A stretch of DNA of 64,000 nucleotides from JAEUPI01 sp046348365 (lineage in GTDB: Bacteria > Pseudomonadota > Gammaproteobacteria > Burkholderiales > Burkholderiaceae_C): the NCBI GenBank assembly GCA_046348365.1, contig JAXMEL010000003.1, positions 62,001 to 126,000 on the forward strand, given 5' to 3'. The position numbers were made by a program, and so were the translations under genes. Positions within the stretch are counted from its first letter, which is position 1. Each line of letters starts with the position of its first letter. Positions 16,293-26,151 of this stretch are shown here, piece after piece. Under the pieces are notes generated by a model. The model made no database searches, was not told where the DNA came from, and saw only the letters and a list, made by a program, of their open reading frames with translations.

Positions 16293-16330
16293 GACGGCCT
16301 CGCGAGCAACCGCGGTCGCCGAAGGCCGTC
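16293..16330. repeat. Inverted repeat between rseB and degP
   Basis: GACGGCCT and AGGCCGTC form an 8-bp perfect stem around a 22-base loop that can itself pair through CGCG segments. It sits just ahead of the degP start region in the minus-strand transcript. No U-tract follows, so it may be an mRNA-processing or stability element. Function is unknown. Confidence 0.35.
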
Positions 16331-16337
16331 GGGAGAT

Positions 16338-17369
16338 TCAGGGTCGCCGCTCCAGCGCGGCGGCAAACAACTGCACGGTGGCGATCGGCACATCGCCCAT
16401 CGCGGTGATCCACCAGCTTCCGGCGCGCTGCATCCAGGTGTGCGTGGCGCCGAGGCTGGTCGCCATCGGCTTGTGCCGTTGCGCATCGTAGGGCTCGACG
16501 AAGACCGACACGTGGGTCATGCCATCGGAGAACACGGCCTGCAGCACCTGCGCCGACGCGTCGGTGGCCGCCTCGTGGGCCGCCGTCAAGGGCCGCTTCA
16601 CGCAACTGACGAGCTGAAACCCGGGCACCGCCCGCGCGAGCGTCCAGCCTTCGGCCTCGAGCTGCGTCTTCGCGACGGCCGGCCGCACGACGCGATAGCC
16701 CTCGAGCTTGCGCATCGGGGCCAGCACCACGTCGGGTTGCGGCTTGCCGCCGATGGTCACATCGGAGAACGCCGCCGACTCCAGCACCTCGCCCTTGCTG
16801 CCGATCGTGTCGGCCCGCAGCAGCAGTCCGCTGCCCTGCTCGGCCCACAGGCGCTGGGCGAATCGATGCGCGTCGCGCGGCTTGAGCAGCAGCACCTGCG
16901 CTTCGTGGCCTGCGATGCGCTCGCGGCCCAGCACGCGCAGCTCGTAGCTGTCGAGCGCCTGCCCGTCGCCCGCAGGCAGTGCGGGGAAATCGGGCGTCGC
17001 ATCGCGCTGCTCGACCACGGCGACGCGGCTGCGCGGCCACAACGTCTGCGTGGTGTCGTTGTGGCGGAAGACCTGGCGCATCTCGCCGTCGAGCACCTCG
17101 ATGCGTTCGTAGCGCTGCCGGCCCTCGCAGAAATGCAGCACCCGCGAGCTCGACACCACGCCGGCCGCGGTGTAGACGAGCGTGCCCTGGTAGTTGCGCG
17201 TCAGCGCGGCCTGCTTCACACGCGCCAGCCACGACATCGCATCGAGCGGCGCCTGCGCGGGCTCGCCTTGCGGCGCAGCCCATGCGCCCGGATGCGCGAT
17301 CAGCGGCCCGAGCAGCGCCGCGAGCCAGCCCGCCCTCTGCCAGGGCGATGCCCGGAACGCCGCCGTCAT
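16338..17369 (-). CDS. rseB: Sigma-E regulatory protein RseB (MucB)
   Basis: Periplasmic regulator that binds the anti-sigma factor RseA and shields it from proteolysis until lipid or outer-membrane signals appear. The 343-residue precursor has a signal peptide (GWLAALLGPLIAHPGAWA) and the MucB/RseB fold with YQGTLVYTAAGVVSS, VLHFCEGRQRYERIEVLDG and a C-terminal domain with VSVFVEPYD and MQRAGSWWITAMGDVP. The start overlaps the rseA stop by 4 bp, so the two partners are translationally coupled. Confidence 0.94.
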   Translation of the reverse strand: MTAAFRASPWQRAGWLAALLGPLIAHPGAWAAPQGEPAQAPLDAMSWLARVKQAALTRNYQGTLVYTAAGVVSSSRVLHFCEGRQRYERIEVLDGEMRQVFRHNDTTQTLWPRSRVAVVEQRDATPDFPALPAGDGQALDSYELRVLGRERIAGHEAQVLLLKPRDAHRFAQRLWAEQGSGLLLRADTIGSKGEVLESAAFSDVTIGGKPQPDVVLAPMRKLEGYRVVRPAVAKTQLEAEGWTLARAVPGFQLVSCVKRPLTAAHEAATDASAQVLQAVFSDGMTHVSVFVEPYDAQRHKPMATSLGATHTWMQRAGSWWITAMGDVPIATVQLFAAALERRP

Positions 17370-17971
17370 TTGTCGTCCAGCGCGAGCGTATCCACGCTGC
17401 GCACCACCGCGCCCGGCATCTGCAGCGCCGCGCCCGTGGCGCCTTGCCGGTGCGCGGCCAGATAGCGGTCCAGCCGCGCATCGCGGATCAACTGCCCATT
17501 GACCACGTGCACCTGCGGCGGCAACGACGGCGCCACCGCCAGCACGGCCGATGCCGGCGCCCGCGCGGCGGCGAGTGACGCATCGGCGCGTTGCGAGGTC
17601 GCATTGGGCCACAGGCTGTGCAGGGTCAGGGCCACGGCACCCACACCGGCGGCCATGGCCGCCGGCGCCATCCAGCGCGGCATGCGCGGCGTGGCCGCGG
17701 TGTCGCGCGGAATCAGCCGCGCCGGCTCCTGCGCGATCCGCGCGCGCAGGCCGTGCAGGAACGCGGCATCGGCCGCAGCGCCGTGCGCCAGCGCATCGGA
17801 GCGCATCACGTCACCGATCACCTGGTACTCATGCCAGCGCGACCGCAAATCCGGACGCGACGACCACAGCTCCAGACAGCGCGCGCGCTGCGGCTCGTCG
17901 GCCTCGCCGTCGGCCACCGCCGACAGCGCTCGCCAGACCTCTTCGTGGTTGCGGGGTTCCTCTTCGGCCAT
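17366..17971 (-). CDS. rseA: Anti-sigma-E factor RseA (MucA)
   Basis: Single-pass inner-membrane protein that holds sigma-E inactive. The N-terminal cytoplasmic domain (VWRALSAVADGEADEPQ, SRWHEYQVIGDVMRSDAL) matches the RseA N-domain, followed by one membrane helix (MAPAAMAAGVGAVALTLHSL) and a periplasmic part of about 85 residues. I chose the ATG preceded by GGAGAG; an ATG five codons upstream is possible but has a poorer site. It lies between rpoE and rseB. Confidence 0.92.
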   Translation of the reverse strand: MAEEEPRNHEEVWRALSAVADGEADEPQRARCLELWSSRPDLRSRWHEYQVIGDVMRSDALAHGAAADAAFLHGLRARIAQEPARLIPRDTAATPRMPRWMAPAAMAAGVGAVALTLHSLWPNATSQRADASLAAARAPASAVLAVAPSLPPQVHVVNGQLIRDARLDRYLAAHRQGATGAALQMPGAVVRSVDTLALDDK

Positions 17972-17996
17972 CGTGCTCTCCAACATGCCCGCGGCG

Positions 17997-18614
17997 CTAC
18001 CAGCGCTCGCCCTCGCGCGTGCCCAGCAAAGGCCGCAGCTTGGCTGCGATCGCCTCGCGGGCGCGAAAGATCCGTGATCGCACGGTACCGATCGGGCAAT
18101 TCATCACATCGGCGATCTCTTCGTAGCTGAGGCCTTCGATCTCACGCAACGTCACCGCTTGGCGCAATTCCTCGGACAAGCCGTCGATCGCTGCATTGAC
18201 CGTGGCAGCGATCTCCTTGCTCGCGAGCACCGCATCGGGGGTCGCCGCGTCGCTTAGTTCGCTCCCGACGCGGTAAGTTTCGTCGTCGTCGTCGCGGCCT
18301 GCGCGTGCCGATTCGGTCATCACGGGGTCCCGCTTGAGCTCGAGCAGCGTCTTCTTGGCGGTGTTGACGGCGATGCGGTACAGCCAAGTGTAGAAGGCGC
18401 TGTCGCCGCGGAACTGCGGCAGCGCACGGTAGGCGCGGATGAAGCTTTCCTGCGCCACGTCCTGCACCAGATCGCTGTCGCGCACCATGCGCCCGATCAG
18501 GCGTTCGATGCGCCGCCGGTACTTGACCACCAGCATCTCGAACGCGCGCACGTCGCCGCGCTTGGCGCGGTCGACCAGGGCGACATCGGCATCGTCTGCC
18601 ACCATCGGGCCCAT
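17997..18614 (-). CDS. rpoE: ECF sigma factor RpoE (AlgU/sigma-E)
   Basis: Extracytoplasmic-function sigma factor for envelope stress. About 205 residues with region 2 (FEMLVVKYRRRIERLIGRM, VQDVAQESFIRAYRALPQF, FYTWLYRIAVNTAKK) and region 4 (LSEELRQAVTLREIEGLSY, EEIADVMNCPIGTVRSRIFRA). The ATG shares its A with the stop of the upstream small membrane protein gene (TGATG), which supports this start and implies coupling. In the usual model it directs its own operon and degP. Confidence 0.96.
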   Translation of the reverse strand: MGPMVADDADVALVDRAKRGDVRAFEMLVVKYRRRIERLIGRMVRDSDLVQDVAQESFIRAYRALPQFRGDSAFYTWLYRIAVNTAKKTLLELKRDPVMTESARAGRDDDDETYRVGSELSDAATPDAVLASKEIAATVNAAIDGLSEELRQAVTLREIEGLSYEEIADVMNCPIGTVRSRIFRAREAIAAKLRPLLGTREGERW

Positions 18615-19099
18615 CAGCGCCGTGTGCGCACGAGATCCAGGCTCTGCCCGGGCCAGTAGAGGGCGGCACGCAGCGCGTGCCGGCCGGACGCCGACTCGCC
18701 GGCCCCGACCACGAACCAGCGCGAGCCGCGCCGCGGCGCATCGGGCCGGAAGCGCACCAGCATCCAGGCCCCCAGATCGATCATCGACTGCAGCTGCCCG
18801 GGCTGGCCCGCGTCGTCGGCCTGCCCGGCTTCGGCCAGAGTCCAGGCGCCGGAGCGCCAGCCGACGCGCCATCGCAGCGACGGCACCCTGCGCGCGGCCA
18901 GCGCCGCAGCGACGATGCCGATCACAGCCCCCGCGGCCCAAGCCGCGGGCCAGGACAGCTCCCAGCCCAGCGCATCGACGCACCGGGCCACCGCCCATGC
19001 CGCGCCGGTGCCCACGCACACGCCGGCCCAGCCGCCGAGCAGCCAGCGCTCACGATGGGTGTGCTGCAAGATCCATTCGGACGTCGGCGCCGGAGCCAT
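18614..19099 (-). CDS. Small two-helix membrane protein of unknown function, upstream of rpoE
   Basis: Protein of 161 residues with two membrane segments (about residues 20-40, WLLGGWAGVCVGTGAAWAVA, and 47-66, ELSWPAAWAAGAVIGIVAAA) and a beta-rich tail with WRVGWRSGAWTLAE, MLVRFRPDA and WFVVGAGES. The plan, two helices then a W-rich soluble tail, resembles the YgfX/CptA family, but the match by eye is weak and I do not assign it. It sits 18 bases after fabF and overlaps the rpoE start by one base, so it is co-translated with the stress sigma factor. Confidence 0.75.
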   Translation of the reverse strand: MAPAPTSEWILQHTHRERWLLGGWAGVCVGTGAAWAVARCVDALGWELSWPAAWAAGAVIGIVAAALAARRVPSLRWRVGWRSGAWTLAEAGQADDAGQPGQLQSMIDLGAWMLVRFRPDAPRRGSRWFVVGAGESASGRHALRAALYWPGQSLDLVRTRR

Positions 19100-19117
19100 G
19101 AACGGCGGCGGCCGACG

Positions 19118-20362
<1,245 letters not shown>

Positions 20363-20373
20363 GCCGCGCGAAC

Positions 20374-20613
20374 TCAGGCCTTCTGGTGCTTGACGGCGTA
20401 GTCGATCGCCAACTGCACGGTGGTGATCTTCTCCGCCTCCTCGTCGGGGATCTCGATGCCGAACTCGTCTTCGAGGGCCATCACCAGCTCGACGGTGTCG
20501 AGCGAGTCGGCGCCCAGGTCGGCCACGAAGGCCTTCTCGTTGGTGACATCGGACTCGGGCACGCCCAACTGTTCGGCGATGATCTTCTTGACTCGTGCTT
20601 CGATATCGCTCAT
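20374..20613 (-). CDS. acpP: Acyl carrier protein
   Basis: Carrier of growing acyl chains. It has 79 residues, is strongly acidic, and carries the phosphopantetheine-attachment motif GADSLDTVEL with Ser37. It is activated by AcpS, encoded in this window. It lies 88 bases after fabG, so it may also have its own promoter, as in E. coli, though I cannot identify one with confidence. Confidence 0.98.
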   Translation of the reverse strand: MSDIEARVKKIIAEQLGVPESDVTNEKAFVADLGADSLDTVELVMALEDEFGIEIPDEEAEKITTVQLAIDYAVKHQKA

Positions 20614-20701
20614 GACTCCTCCAGGAGTGACTTTGGCAAACAGCGGGCGATTCTACGGCCTGGGCGCGGACGCCCGCCGGGGCACCGCGGCACGGTTCGC
20701 C

Positions 20702-21442
20702 TCAGCCCATCCACATGCCCCCGTTGACGTGCAGTTCGATGCCGGTGATGTAGCCGGCCTCGGCCGATGCGAGAAAGGCCACCGCATGCGCCACTTCCTC
20801 CGGCGTGCCCAGGCGCGCCAGCGGCACCTGCGCGAGCAGCGTCTGCCGCTGCTGCTCGTTGAGCGCTCCGGTCATGTCGGTGGCGATGAAGCCCGGCGCC
20901 ACGCAGTTCACGGTGATCCGGCGGCTCGCCAGTTCGCGCGCCAACGCGCGCGTGAGGCCCACCACGCCGGCCTTCGAGGCCGCATAGTTCACCTGCCCCG
21001 CGTTGCCGCTGGCGCCGACCACCGACGTGATGTTCACGATGCGGCCCCAGCGCTGCTTCATCATCGGGCGCATGGCGCTGCGGCACAGCCTGAACACCGC
21101 GTTCAGGTTGGTGTCGAGCACGGCCGACCAGTCGTCGTCCTTCATGCGCATGGCCAGGCCGTCGCGCGTGATGCCGGCGTTGTTGACCAGCACGTGAAGG
21201 CCGCCTTCTTGCTTGACGATGCCGTCGATCAACGCGTCGCCGGCGGCACCGTCGTTGACGTTGAGCACCGCGCCTTTGCAGCCGGGCCACGCCGCGAGCG
21301 CATCGGTGATCGCTGCCGCGCCGCTGTCGGTGGTGGCGGTGCCGATCACGCGATGGCCACGCGCGGCCAACACGGCGGCGATGGCGCGGCCGATGCCGCG
21401 CGAGGCGCCCGTCACGAGCGCGATCGACGTCGTTGCGCTCAT
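20702..21442 (-). CDS. fabG: 3-oxoacyl-ACP reductase
   Basis: NADPH-dependent short-chain dehydrogenase that reduces 3-oxoacyl-ACP. The 246-residue protein has the cofactor motif TGASRGIG, NNAG in LVNNAGITRDG, and the catalytic Ser/Tyr/Lys in ITSVVGASGNAGQVNYAASK. I chose the start that overlaps the fabD stop by 4 bp (ATGA). The order fabH-fabD-fabG-acpP-fabF is the usual fab cluster. Confidence 0.97.
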   Translation of the reverse strand: MSATTSIALVTGASRGIGRAIAAVLAARGHRVIGTATTDSGAAAITDALAAWPGCKGAVLNVNDGAAGDALIDGIVKQEGGLHVLVNNAGITRDGLAMRMKDDDWSAVLDTNLNAVFRLCRSAMRPMMKQRWGRIVNITSVVGASGNAGQVNYAASKAGVVGLTRALARELASRRITVNCVAPGFIATDMTGALNEQQRQTLLAQVPLARLGTPEEVAHAVAFLASAEAGYITGIELHVNGGMWMG

Positions 21443-22377
21443 GCCAGCACCGCCTTCGTCTCGGCCAGCGACGCGGGGTCGGCCATCACCGCGCCGACCA
21501 GTTCGGCGTCGATGCGCTTCGTCATGCCGGCCAGCACCTTGCCCGGGCCGCACTCCACCACGTGCGCGAGCCCGCGCGCGCGCAGCGCCTGGATCACCTC
21601 GACCCAGCGCACCGGACCGTAGGCCTGGCGATAGAGCGCATCGCGGATGGCCTGCGGCTCGCCTGGCGCCGCCACGTCGACGTTGTTGATCACCGGCATG
21701 CGCGGCGCGACGAACGCAACGCTCGCCAGTCGCTGCTTCAGCGCGTCGGCGGCGGGGCGCATCAGCGCGCAGTGGAACGGCGCCGACACCGGCAGCGTCA
21801 TGGCGCGCTTGGCGCCCATCGCCTTCAACACCTCGCAAGCCTTGTCGACGCCGGCCTTGGAGCCGGAGATCACCGTCTGTTTGGGGTCGTTGAAGTTCGC
21901 CGCGCCGACCACGGCGCCGGATTCCGCGGCCGCGCGCGCGCAACCTTCGACCACCGCGGCGGCGTCGAGCCCGAGGATCGCCGCCATCGCGCCCTGGCCC
22001 ACGGGCACCGCCGTTTGCATCGCCTGCGCACGAAAGCGCACCAGCGGCAGCGCGTCGGCCAGCGCCAGCGCACCGGCGGCCACCAGCGCGCTGTACTCGC
22101 CGAGCGAGTGCCCGGCCACGGCCGACGGCTCGTCGCCCCCCTCGGCGCGCCAGGCGCGGTAGCAGGCCACGCCAGCGGTGAGCATCACCGGCTGCGTGTT
22201 GGTGGTGAGGTCGAGCTGCTCCTTCGGGCCTTCGCGGATCAGGCGACCCATGTCTTCGCCGAGCGCCTGCGACGCCTCTGCCAGCGTCTGGCGCACGGCC
22301 GGGTGGTCGCCCCAGGCATCGAGCATGCCCACGCTCTGCGAGCCCTGGCCGGGGAATACGAAGGCAAACGGTTTCAT
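21439..22377 (-). CDS. fabD: Malonyl-CoA:ACP transacylase
   Basis: Loads malonyl groups from CoA onto ACP for chain elongation. The 312-residue protein has FVFPGQGSQSVGML at the N-terminus, the nucleophile Ser91 in GHSLGEYSALV, and His202 in VSAPFHCALM. It starts 52 bases after fabH and is coupled to fabG by a 4-bp overlap. Confidence 0.97.
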   Translation of the reverse strand: MKPFAFVFPGQGSQSVGMLDAWGDHPAVRQTLAEASQALGEDMGRLIREGPKEQLDLTTNTQPVMLTAGVACYRAWRAEGGDEPSAVAGHSLGEYSALVAAGALALADALPLVRFRAQAMQTAVPVGQGAMAAILGLDAAAVVEGCARAAAESGAVVGAANFNDPKQTVISGSKAGVDKACEVLKAMGAKRAMTLPVSAPFHCALMRPAADALKQRLASVAFVAPRMPVINNVDVAAPGEPQAIRDALYRQAYGPVRWVEVIQALRARGLAHVVECGPGKVLAGMTKRIDAELVGAVMADPASLAETKAVLA

Positions 22378-22429
22378 CTTGGTGTTCGCGCGCGCGGCAG
22401 ACGCCGCTTGCAGGTCCGTCGAAGTTCGC

Positions 22430-23419
22430 TCAAAGGTCCATCAGCACCGCGCCCCAGGTGAAACCGCCGCCCACGCCCTCGAGCATCACGGTGTCGCCCG
22501 GTTTGACGCGCCCGCTGCGCACGGCCACGTCGAGCGCCAGCGGAATCGACGCCGCCGAGGTGTTGCCGTGCTCGTCGACGGTGACCACCAGCTTGTCGAG
22601 CGGCAGCTTCAGCTTGCGCGCGGTGCCCTGCATGATGCGGATGTTGGCCTGGTGCGGGATCAGCCAGTCGATGTCGGTGTCGGCGCGCGCGGCCTTGTCG
22701 AGCACGGCGCGGGCCGACTCCTCCAGCACGCGCACCGCCAGCTTGAACACCGCGGGCCCGTCCATCTTCAAGGTCGGATCGCCCAGCACCCGGCCGCCCG
22801 ACACCGTGCCCGGCGTGCAGAGGATGTCGCGATACGCGCCGTCGGCATGCAGGTCGGTGGCCAGGATGCCGGGGCGCTCGCTCGCCTCGAGCACCACCGC
22901 ACCGGCACCGTCACCGAACAGCACGCAGGTGGTGCGGTCGTCGAAATCGAGGATGCGCGAGAACACCTCGGCACCGATCACCAGCGCGCAGCGGGCGCTG
23001 CCGGTGCGGATCATCGCGTCGGCCACCGTGAGCCCGTACACGAACCCCGAGCACACGGCCTGCACGTCGAAGGCCGGGCAACCGGCCACGCCGAGCTTGT
23101 GCTGCACGATGGTGGCGGTCGACGGGAAGATCATGTCCGGCGTCGAGGTGGCCACGATGATCAGATCGATCTGCGCCGCCTTGCGGCCGGCGGCCTCGAG
23201 CGCATGCCGCGCCGCTGCCACCGCGAGATCGCTCGCGGTCTGGTCGGCTTCCGCGAAATGCCGCGCGCGGATGCCGGTGCGCTCGATGATCCACTGGTCG
23301 CTGGTTTCGATGCCGCGCGCGGCGAGTTGCGCCGCCAGCTCGGCGTTGGTGACCCGCTTGGCCGGCAGCAGGCTGCCGGTGCCGGTGACACGGCTGTATC
23401 GAGGCGCGGCGGCGTTCAT
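22430..23419 (-). CDS. fabH: Beta-ketoacyl-ACP synthase III
   Basis: Initiates fatty acid synthesis by condensing acetyl-CoA with malonyl-ACP. The 329-residue protein has the FabH catalytic triad Cys123 (AVCSGFVYGL), His256 (LIPHQANIRI) and Asn286 (HGNTSAASIP), and the C-terminal GVGGGFTWGA. The start overlaps the plsX stop by 4 bp. Confidence 0.97.
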   Translation of the reverse strand: MNAAAPRYSRVTGTGSLLPAKRVTNAELAAQLAARGIETSDQWIIERTGIRARHFAEADQTASDLAVAAARHALEAAGRKAAQIDLIIVATSTPDMIFPSTATIVQHKLGVAGCPAFDVQAVCSGFVYGLTVADAMIRTGSARCALVIGAEVFSRILDFDDRTTCVLFGDGAGAVVLEASERPGILATDLHADGAYRDILCTPGTVSGGRVLGDPTLKMDGPAVFKLAVRVLEESARAVLDKAARADTDIDWLIPHQANIRIMQGTARKLKLPLDKLVVTVDEHGNTSAASIPLALDVAVRSGRVKPGDTVMLEGVGGGFTWGAVLMDL

Positions 23420-24507
23420 CCCGCTTCGGCGCGCAGGGTCTCGTCGCTGGTCAGGTTGGCCGGCATGGCTTGCAGCGTTTCGAGGATGCGGTCGTGCACG
23501 CGGTCGAGCAGTCGGTTGCGAGCGGCATCATACGCGCGCGCCAGCGCGTGCTCGAACGCAAATGCATCGGCCGAGCCGTGGCTCTTGAAGACCAGCCCGC
23601 GCAGGCCCAGCAGCGCGGCACCGTTGTAGCGCCGCGGATCGACGCGGGCCTTGAAGCGGTTGAGCACCGGCATCGCCACCACCGCGGCGAGCTTGGACGC
23701 CAGGCTGCGCGTGAACTCCTCGCGGATGAAGCCGCTGAGCATGCCGGCCAGGCCCTCGGCGGTTTTCAGCAGCACGTTGCCGACGAAGCCGTCGCAGACC
23801 ACGATGTCGGTCGTGCCCTTGAAGATGTCGTTGCCCTCGACGTTGCCGTGGAAGTTCAGGTGCGCGCCTTCGGCCGCGGCGCGCAGCAGCTCGCTGGCGC
23901 GCTTGATCGTCTCGCTGCCCTTGATGGCCTCCTCGCCGATGTTGAGCAGGCCCACGCTCGGGTTGTCCTTGCCTTCGACGGCGGTGACCAGCGCGCTGCC
24001 CATCACGGCGAACTGCAGCAGGTGATCAGCGGTGCAGTCGACGTTCGCGCCCAGGTCGAGCACGGTGGTGTAGCCGTTCTTGGCATGCGGCAGCACGGTG
24101 GCGATGGCCGGCCGGTCGATGCCGTCGAGCGTCTTGAGCAGGTAGCGCGCCACGGCCATCAGCGCGCCGGTGTTGCCGGCCGACATGCAGGCGTCGGCGC
24201 CGGTGCGGCCGGCATCGTCGGCCTTGAGCTGCGCGATGGCCACGCGCATCGACGAATCCTTCTTGCGCCGCAGCGCGACCTCGATCGAGTCGTCCATCGT
24301 GACGACCTCGGTGGCGTTGACGATGCGCGTGCGGTCCCAGCCCTGGACGCCGGCGAGCGCGTCGGCGGTGCCGACCAGCACCAGCTCGGCCTGGGGATGC
24401 GACTGCAGGAAGGCGCGGCAGGCAGGCAGCGTGGTCGACGTGCCGTGGTCGCCGCCCATGCAGTCGACGGCGATGCGCACGCGTTCCAGCGGCGGCAGGG
24501 TGCTCAC
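23416..24507 (-). CDS. plsX: Phosphate acyltransferase PlsX
   Basis: Converts acyl-ACP to acyl-phosphate for phosphatidic acid synthesis. The 363-residue protein has DCMGGDHGTSTTLPACRA near the N-terminus, SAGNTGALMAVA, and DGFVGNVLLKTAEG. The start is a GTG 81 bases after rpmF. The rpmF-plsX-fabH order is widespread in proteobacteria and ties membrane lipid synthesis to ribosome production. Confidence 0.95.
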   Translation of the reverse strand: MSTLPPLERVRIAVDCMGGDHGTSTTLPACRAFLQSHPQAELVLVGTADALAGVQGWDRTRIVNATEVVTMDDSIEVALRRKKDSSMRVAIAQLKADDAGRTGADACMSAGNTGALMAVARYLLKTLDGIDRPAIATVLPHAKNGYTTVLDLGANVDCTADHLLQFAVMGSALVTAVEGKDNPSVGLLNIGEEAIKGSETIKRASELLRAAAEGAHLNFHGNVEGNDIFKGTTDIVVCDGFVGNVLLKTAEGLAGMLSGFIREEFTRSLASKLAAVVAMPVLNRFKARVDPRRYNGAALLGLRGLVFKSHGSADAFAFEHALARAYDAARNRLLDRVHDRILETLQAMPANLTSDETLRAEAG

Positions 24508-24588
24508 TGCGCGTGCCTGCGGGTCAGGCCACGGCCTTCGACAAGCGGGATCGCCCGAACGTCCGGCGCGGCCGAACGCCAGCGGTCA

Positions 24589-24771
24589 TCACGCGTCGGT
24601 CTTGGACTTCAGCACCTTGCGGCCACGGTAGAAGCCGGTCGGGCTGATGTGGTGGCGCAGGTGGACTTCGCCGGTGGTCGGCTCGATGGCCGTGCCGGGC
24701 GTGCCCAGCGCGTTGTGCGAACGGTGCATGCCGCGCTTGGACGGCGACTTCTTGTTCTGTTGAACAGCCAT
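24589..24771 (-). CDS. rpmF: 50S ribosomal protein L32
   Basis: 60-residue ribosomal protein starting MAVQQNKKSPSKRGMHRSHN and ending KVLKSKTDA, typical of L32. The zinc-binding cysteines of some L32 proteins are absent, so this is the zinc-free type. Open frame extends upstream of the ATG, but only as a low-complexity shadow. It is followed by plsX and preceded by yceD. Confidence 0.97.
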   Translation of the reverse strand: MAVQQNKKSPSKRGMHRSHNALGTPGTAIEPTTGEVHLRHHISPTGFYRGRKVLKSKTDA

Positions 24772-24929
24772 GGCGTACTCCGGTCTGGCCCGTGCGCCGC
24801 GGCTGCCATGTCCCCCATGTCTCGCAGGGGAGGGCACCGACCGGAGTCTCCGGGCCTCGCGGGCCGCGGCATCAGCGCAGCCCGGGTGGAAAACGGGTGA
24901 GTATACCAGCCGCTCCCCGGCCGGCGCGC
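24772..24929 (-). promoter_or_regulatory. yceD-rpmF intergenic region with possible promoter
   Basis: 158 bases without a gene. On the minus strand TATACT at 24905-24900 fits a -10 box for rpmF and the fab genes, but the only -35-like word (TTGAGC) is about 22 bp away, which is too far. A 13-base palindrome CCGGAG-T-CTCCGG lies at 24841-24853. Function is inferred from location only. Confidence 0.3.
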
Positions 24930-25484
24930 TCAAGCGCCCCGGCGCGACTTCAGGCCGGCGAGCACCGAGAACGGGTGTTCGCCGCGCGATGCGTCGGCGT
25001 TCGCATCGCCGCTGCGCTCGCCCGCCATCGGCATCGGGCAGGCCTCGTGGCGAGGCACCAGCGGCAGCGCGAGCAGCAGTTCGTCTTCCACCAGCTGGCG
25101 CAGATCGATCGCCGGCGCGAGCGCCAGCACGTCGAATTCGCTCTCGGCATCCAACGCCTCGGCCTGGGCTTCGCCGCGCACGAAGCGGATCGGCACGTCG
25201 ACGCTCAGGTCCACGCGCATCGGCGCCAGGCAGCGCTGGCACGCCAGCCAGACCGGTGCATCGGCTTGCAGGTGCAACCAGGTCTGCACGGCTTCGCCGG
25301 CCGCCTCGCGCGATTCACCGCGTACACGCCAGCGGACCGTTTCGGCGGTCGCATCGTGCGGCGCGCTCTGCGACTGCTGCAGGCGGCCGAGATCGGCCAT
25401 CGGCCAGGTGCCGGCGAGCGCTGCGCCTTCCTGGGCGAACGCAGCCACGTCCAGGTGCAGCGGGTCGAAGGCTCGGCGGGTCAT
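24930..25484 (-). CDS. yceD: YceD family protein (DUF177), 23S rRNA accumulation
   Basis: 184-residue member of the DUF177/YceD family, which in E. coli is needed for normal 23S rRNA levels and sits upstream of rpmF. The family cysteines are seen as ACQRCLAPM plus a downstream Cys (HEACPMPM), with the acidic central part LDAESEFDVLALAPAIDLRQLVEDELLLALPLVP shown here only by its core residues DLRQLVEDELLLALPL. It is divergent from maf with a 64-base gap that should hold both promoters. Confidence 0.9.
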   Translation of the reverse strand: MTRRAFDPLHLDVAAFAQEGAALAGTWPMADLGRLQQSQSAPHDATAETVRWRVRGESREAAGEAVQTWLHLQADAPVWLACQRCLAPMRVDLSVDVPIRFVRGEAQAEALDAESEFDVLALAPAIDLRQLVEDELLLALPLVPRHEACPMPMAGERSGDANADASRGEHPFSVLAGLKSRRGA

Positions 25485-25548
25485 CGAGCCAGTGTACGGG
25501 CCGCGTTCAGCCGGCGATCAGTGCGCAGACGAATGGGAGAATCGCGCC

Positions 25549-26151
25549 ATGCCGACCCTGCCGTCGCGCCTGATCCTCGCCTCGACATCGCGCTATCGAC
25601 GCGAGCTGCTGCAGCGTCTGCGCGTGGCGTTCGAGGTGCGCTCGCCCGGTGTCGACGAGTCCGCTCTGCCCGGCGAGCCGCCCCGCGAACTCGCCGCGCG
25701 TCTCGCGCTGGCCAAGGCGCGCGCGGTGGCGCATGCGGAGCCCGACGCGGCCGTGATCGGCTCCGACCAGGTGGCCGACCTCGACGGGCAGGCGATCGGC
25801 AAGCCCGGCACGCACGAACGCGCGGTGGCGCAACTGCGCGCCATGAGCGGCCGCCGCGTGGTGTTCCAGACGGCGGTCGCCGTGGTGCACTACGCCGGCG
25901 GCTTCGAGCGTTCGGCGCTCGTGCCCGTGACGGTCCACTTCAGGGACCTGGATGATGCCGAGATCGAGCGCTACCTGCGCGCCGAGCAGCCCTACGACTG
26001 CGCCGGCAGCGCCAAGTGCGAGACGCTGGGCATCGCGCTGACGCAGGCGATCGAGTCCGACGATCCCACGGCGCTCGTCGGGCTGCCGCTGATCCGGACC
26101 TGCGAGCTGCTGCGCGCCGCCGGGTTCGATCCGCTGGCGCACGTGGCATGA
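25549..26151 (+). CDS. Maf family nucleotide pyrophosphatase, YceF type
   Basis: 200-residue Maf-like protein. The YceF subgroup hydrolyses 7-methyl-GTP and related modified nucleotides. N-terminal LILASTSRYRRELLQRL, the catalytic region IIGSDQV-like VIGSDQVADLDGQ, and the YceF-type ending DPTALVGLPLIRTCELL are all present. I chose the ATG preceded by GGGAGA at 8 bases. The stop overlaps the next gene as ATGA. Whether it acts on m7GTP here is inferred from the subgroup. Confidence 0.92.
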   Translation: MPTLPSRLILASTSRYRRELLQRLRVAFEVRSPGVDESALPGEPPRELAARLALAKARAVAHAEPDAAVIGSDQVADLDGQAIGKPGTHERAVAQLRAMSGRRVVFQTAVAVVHYAGGFERSALVPVTVHFRDLDDAEIERYLRAEQPYDCAGSAKCETLGIALTQAIESDDPTALVGLPLIRTCELLRAAGFDPLAHVA

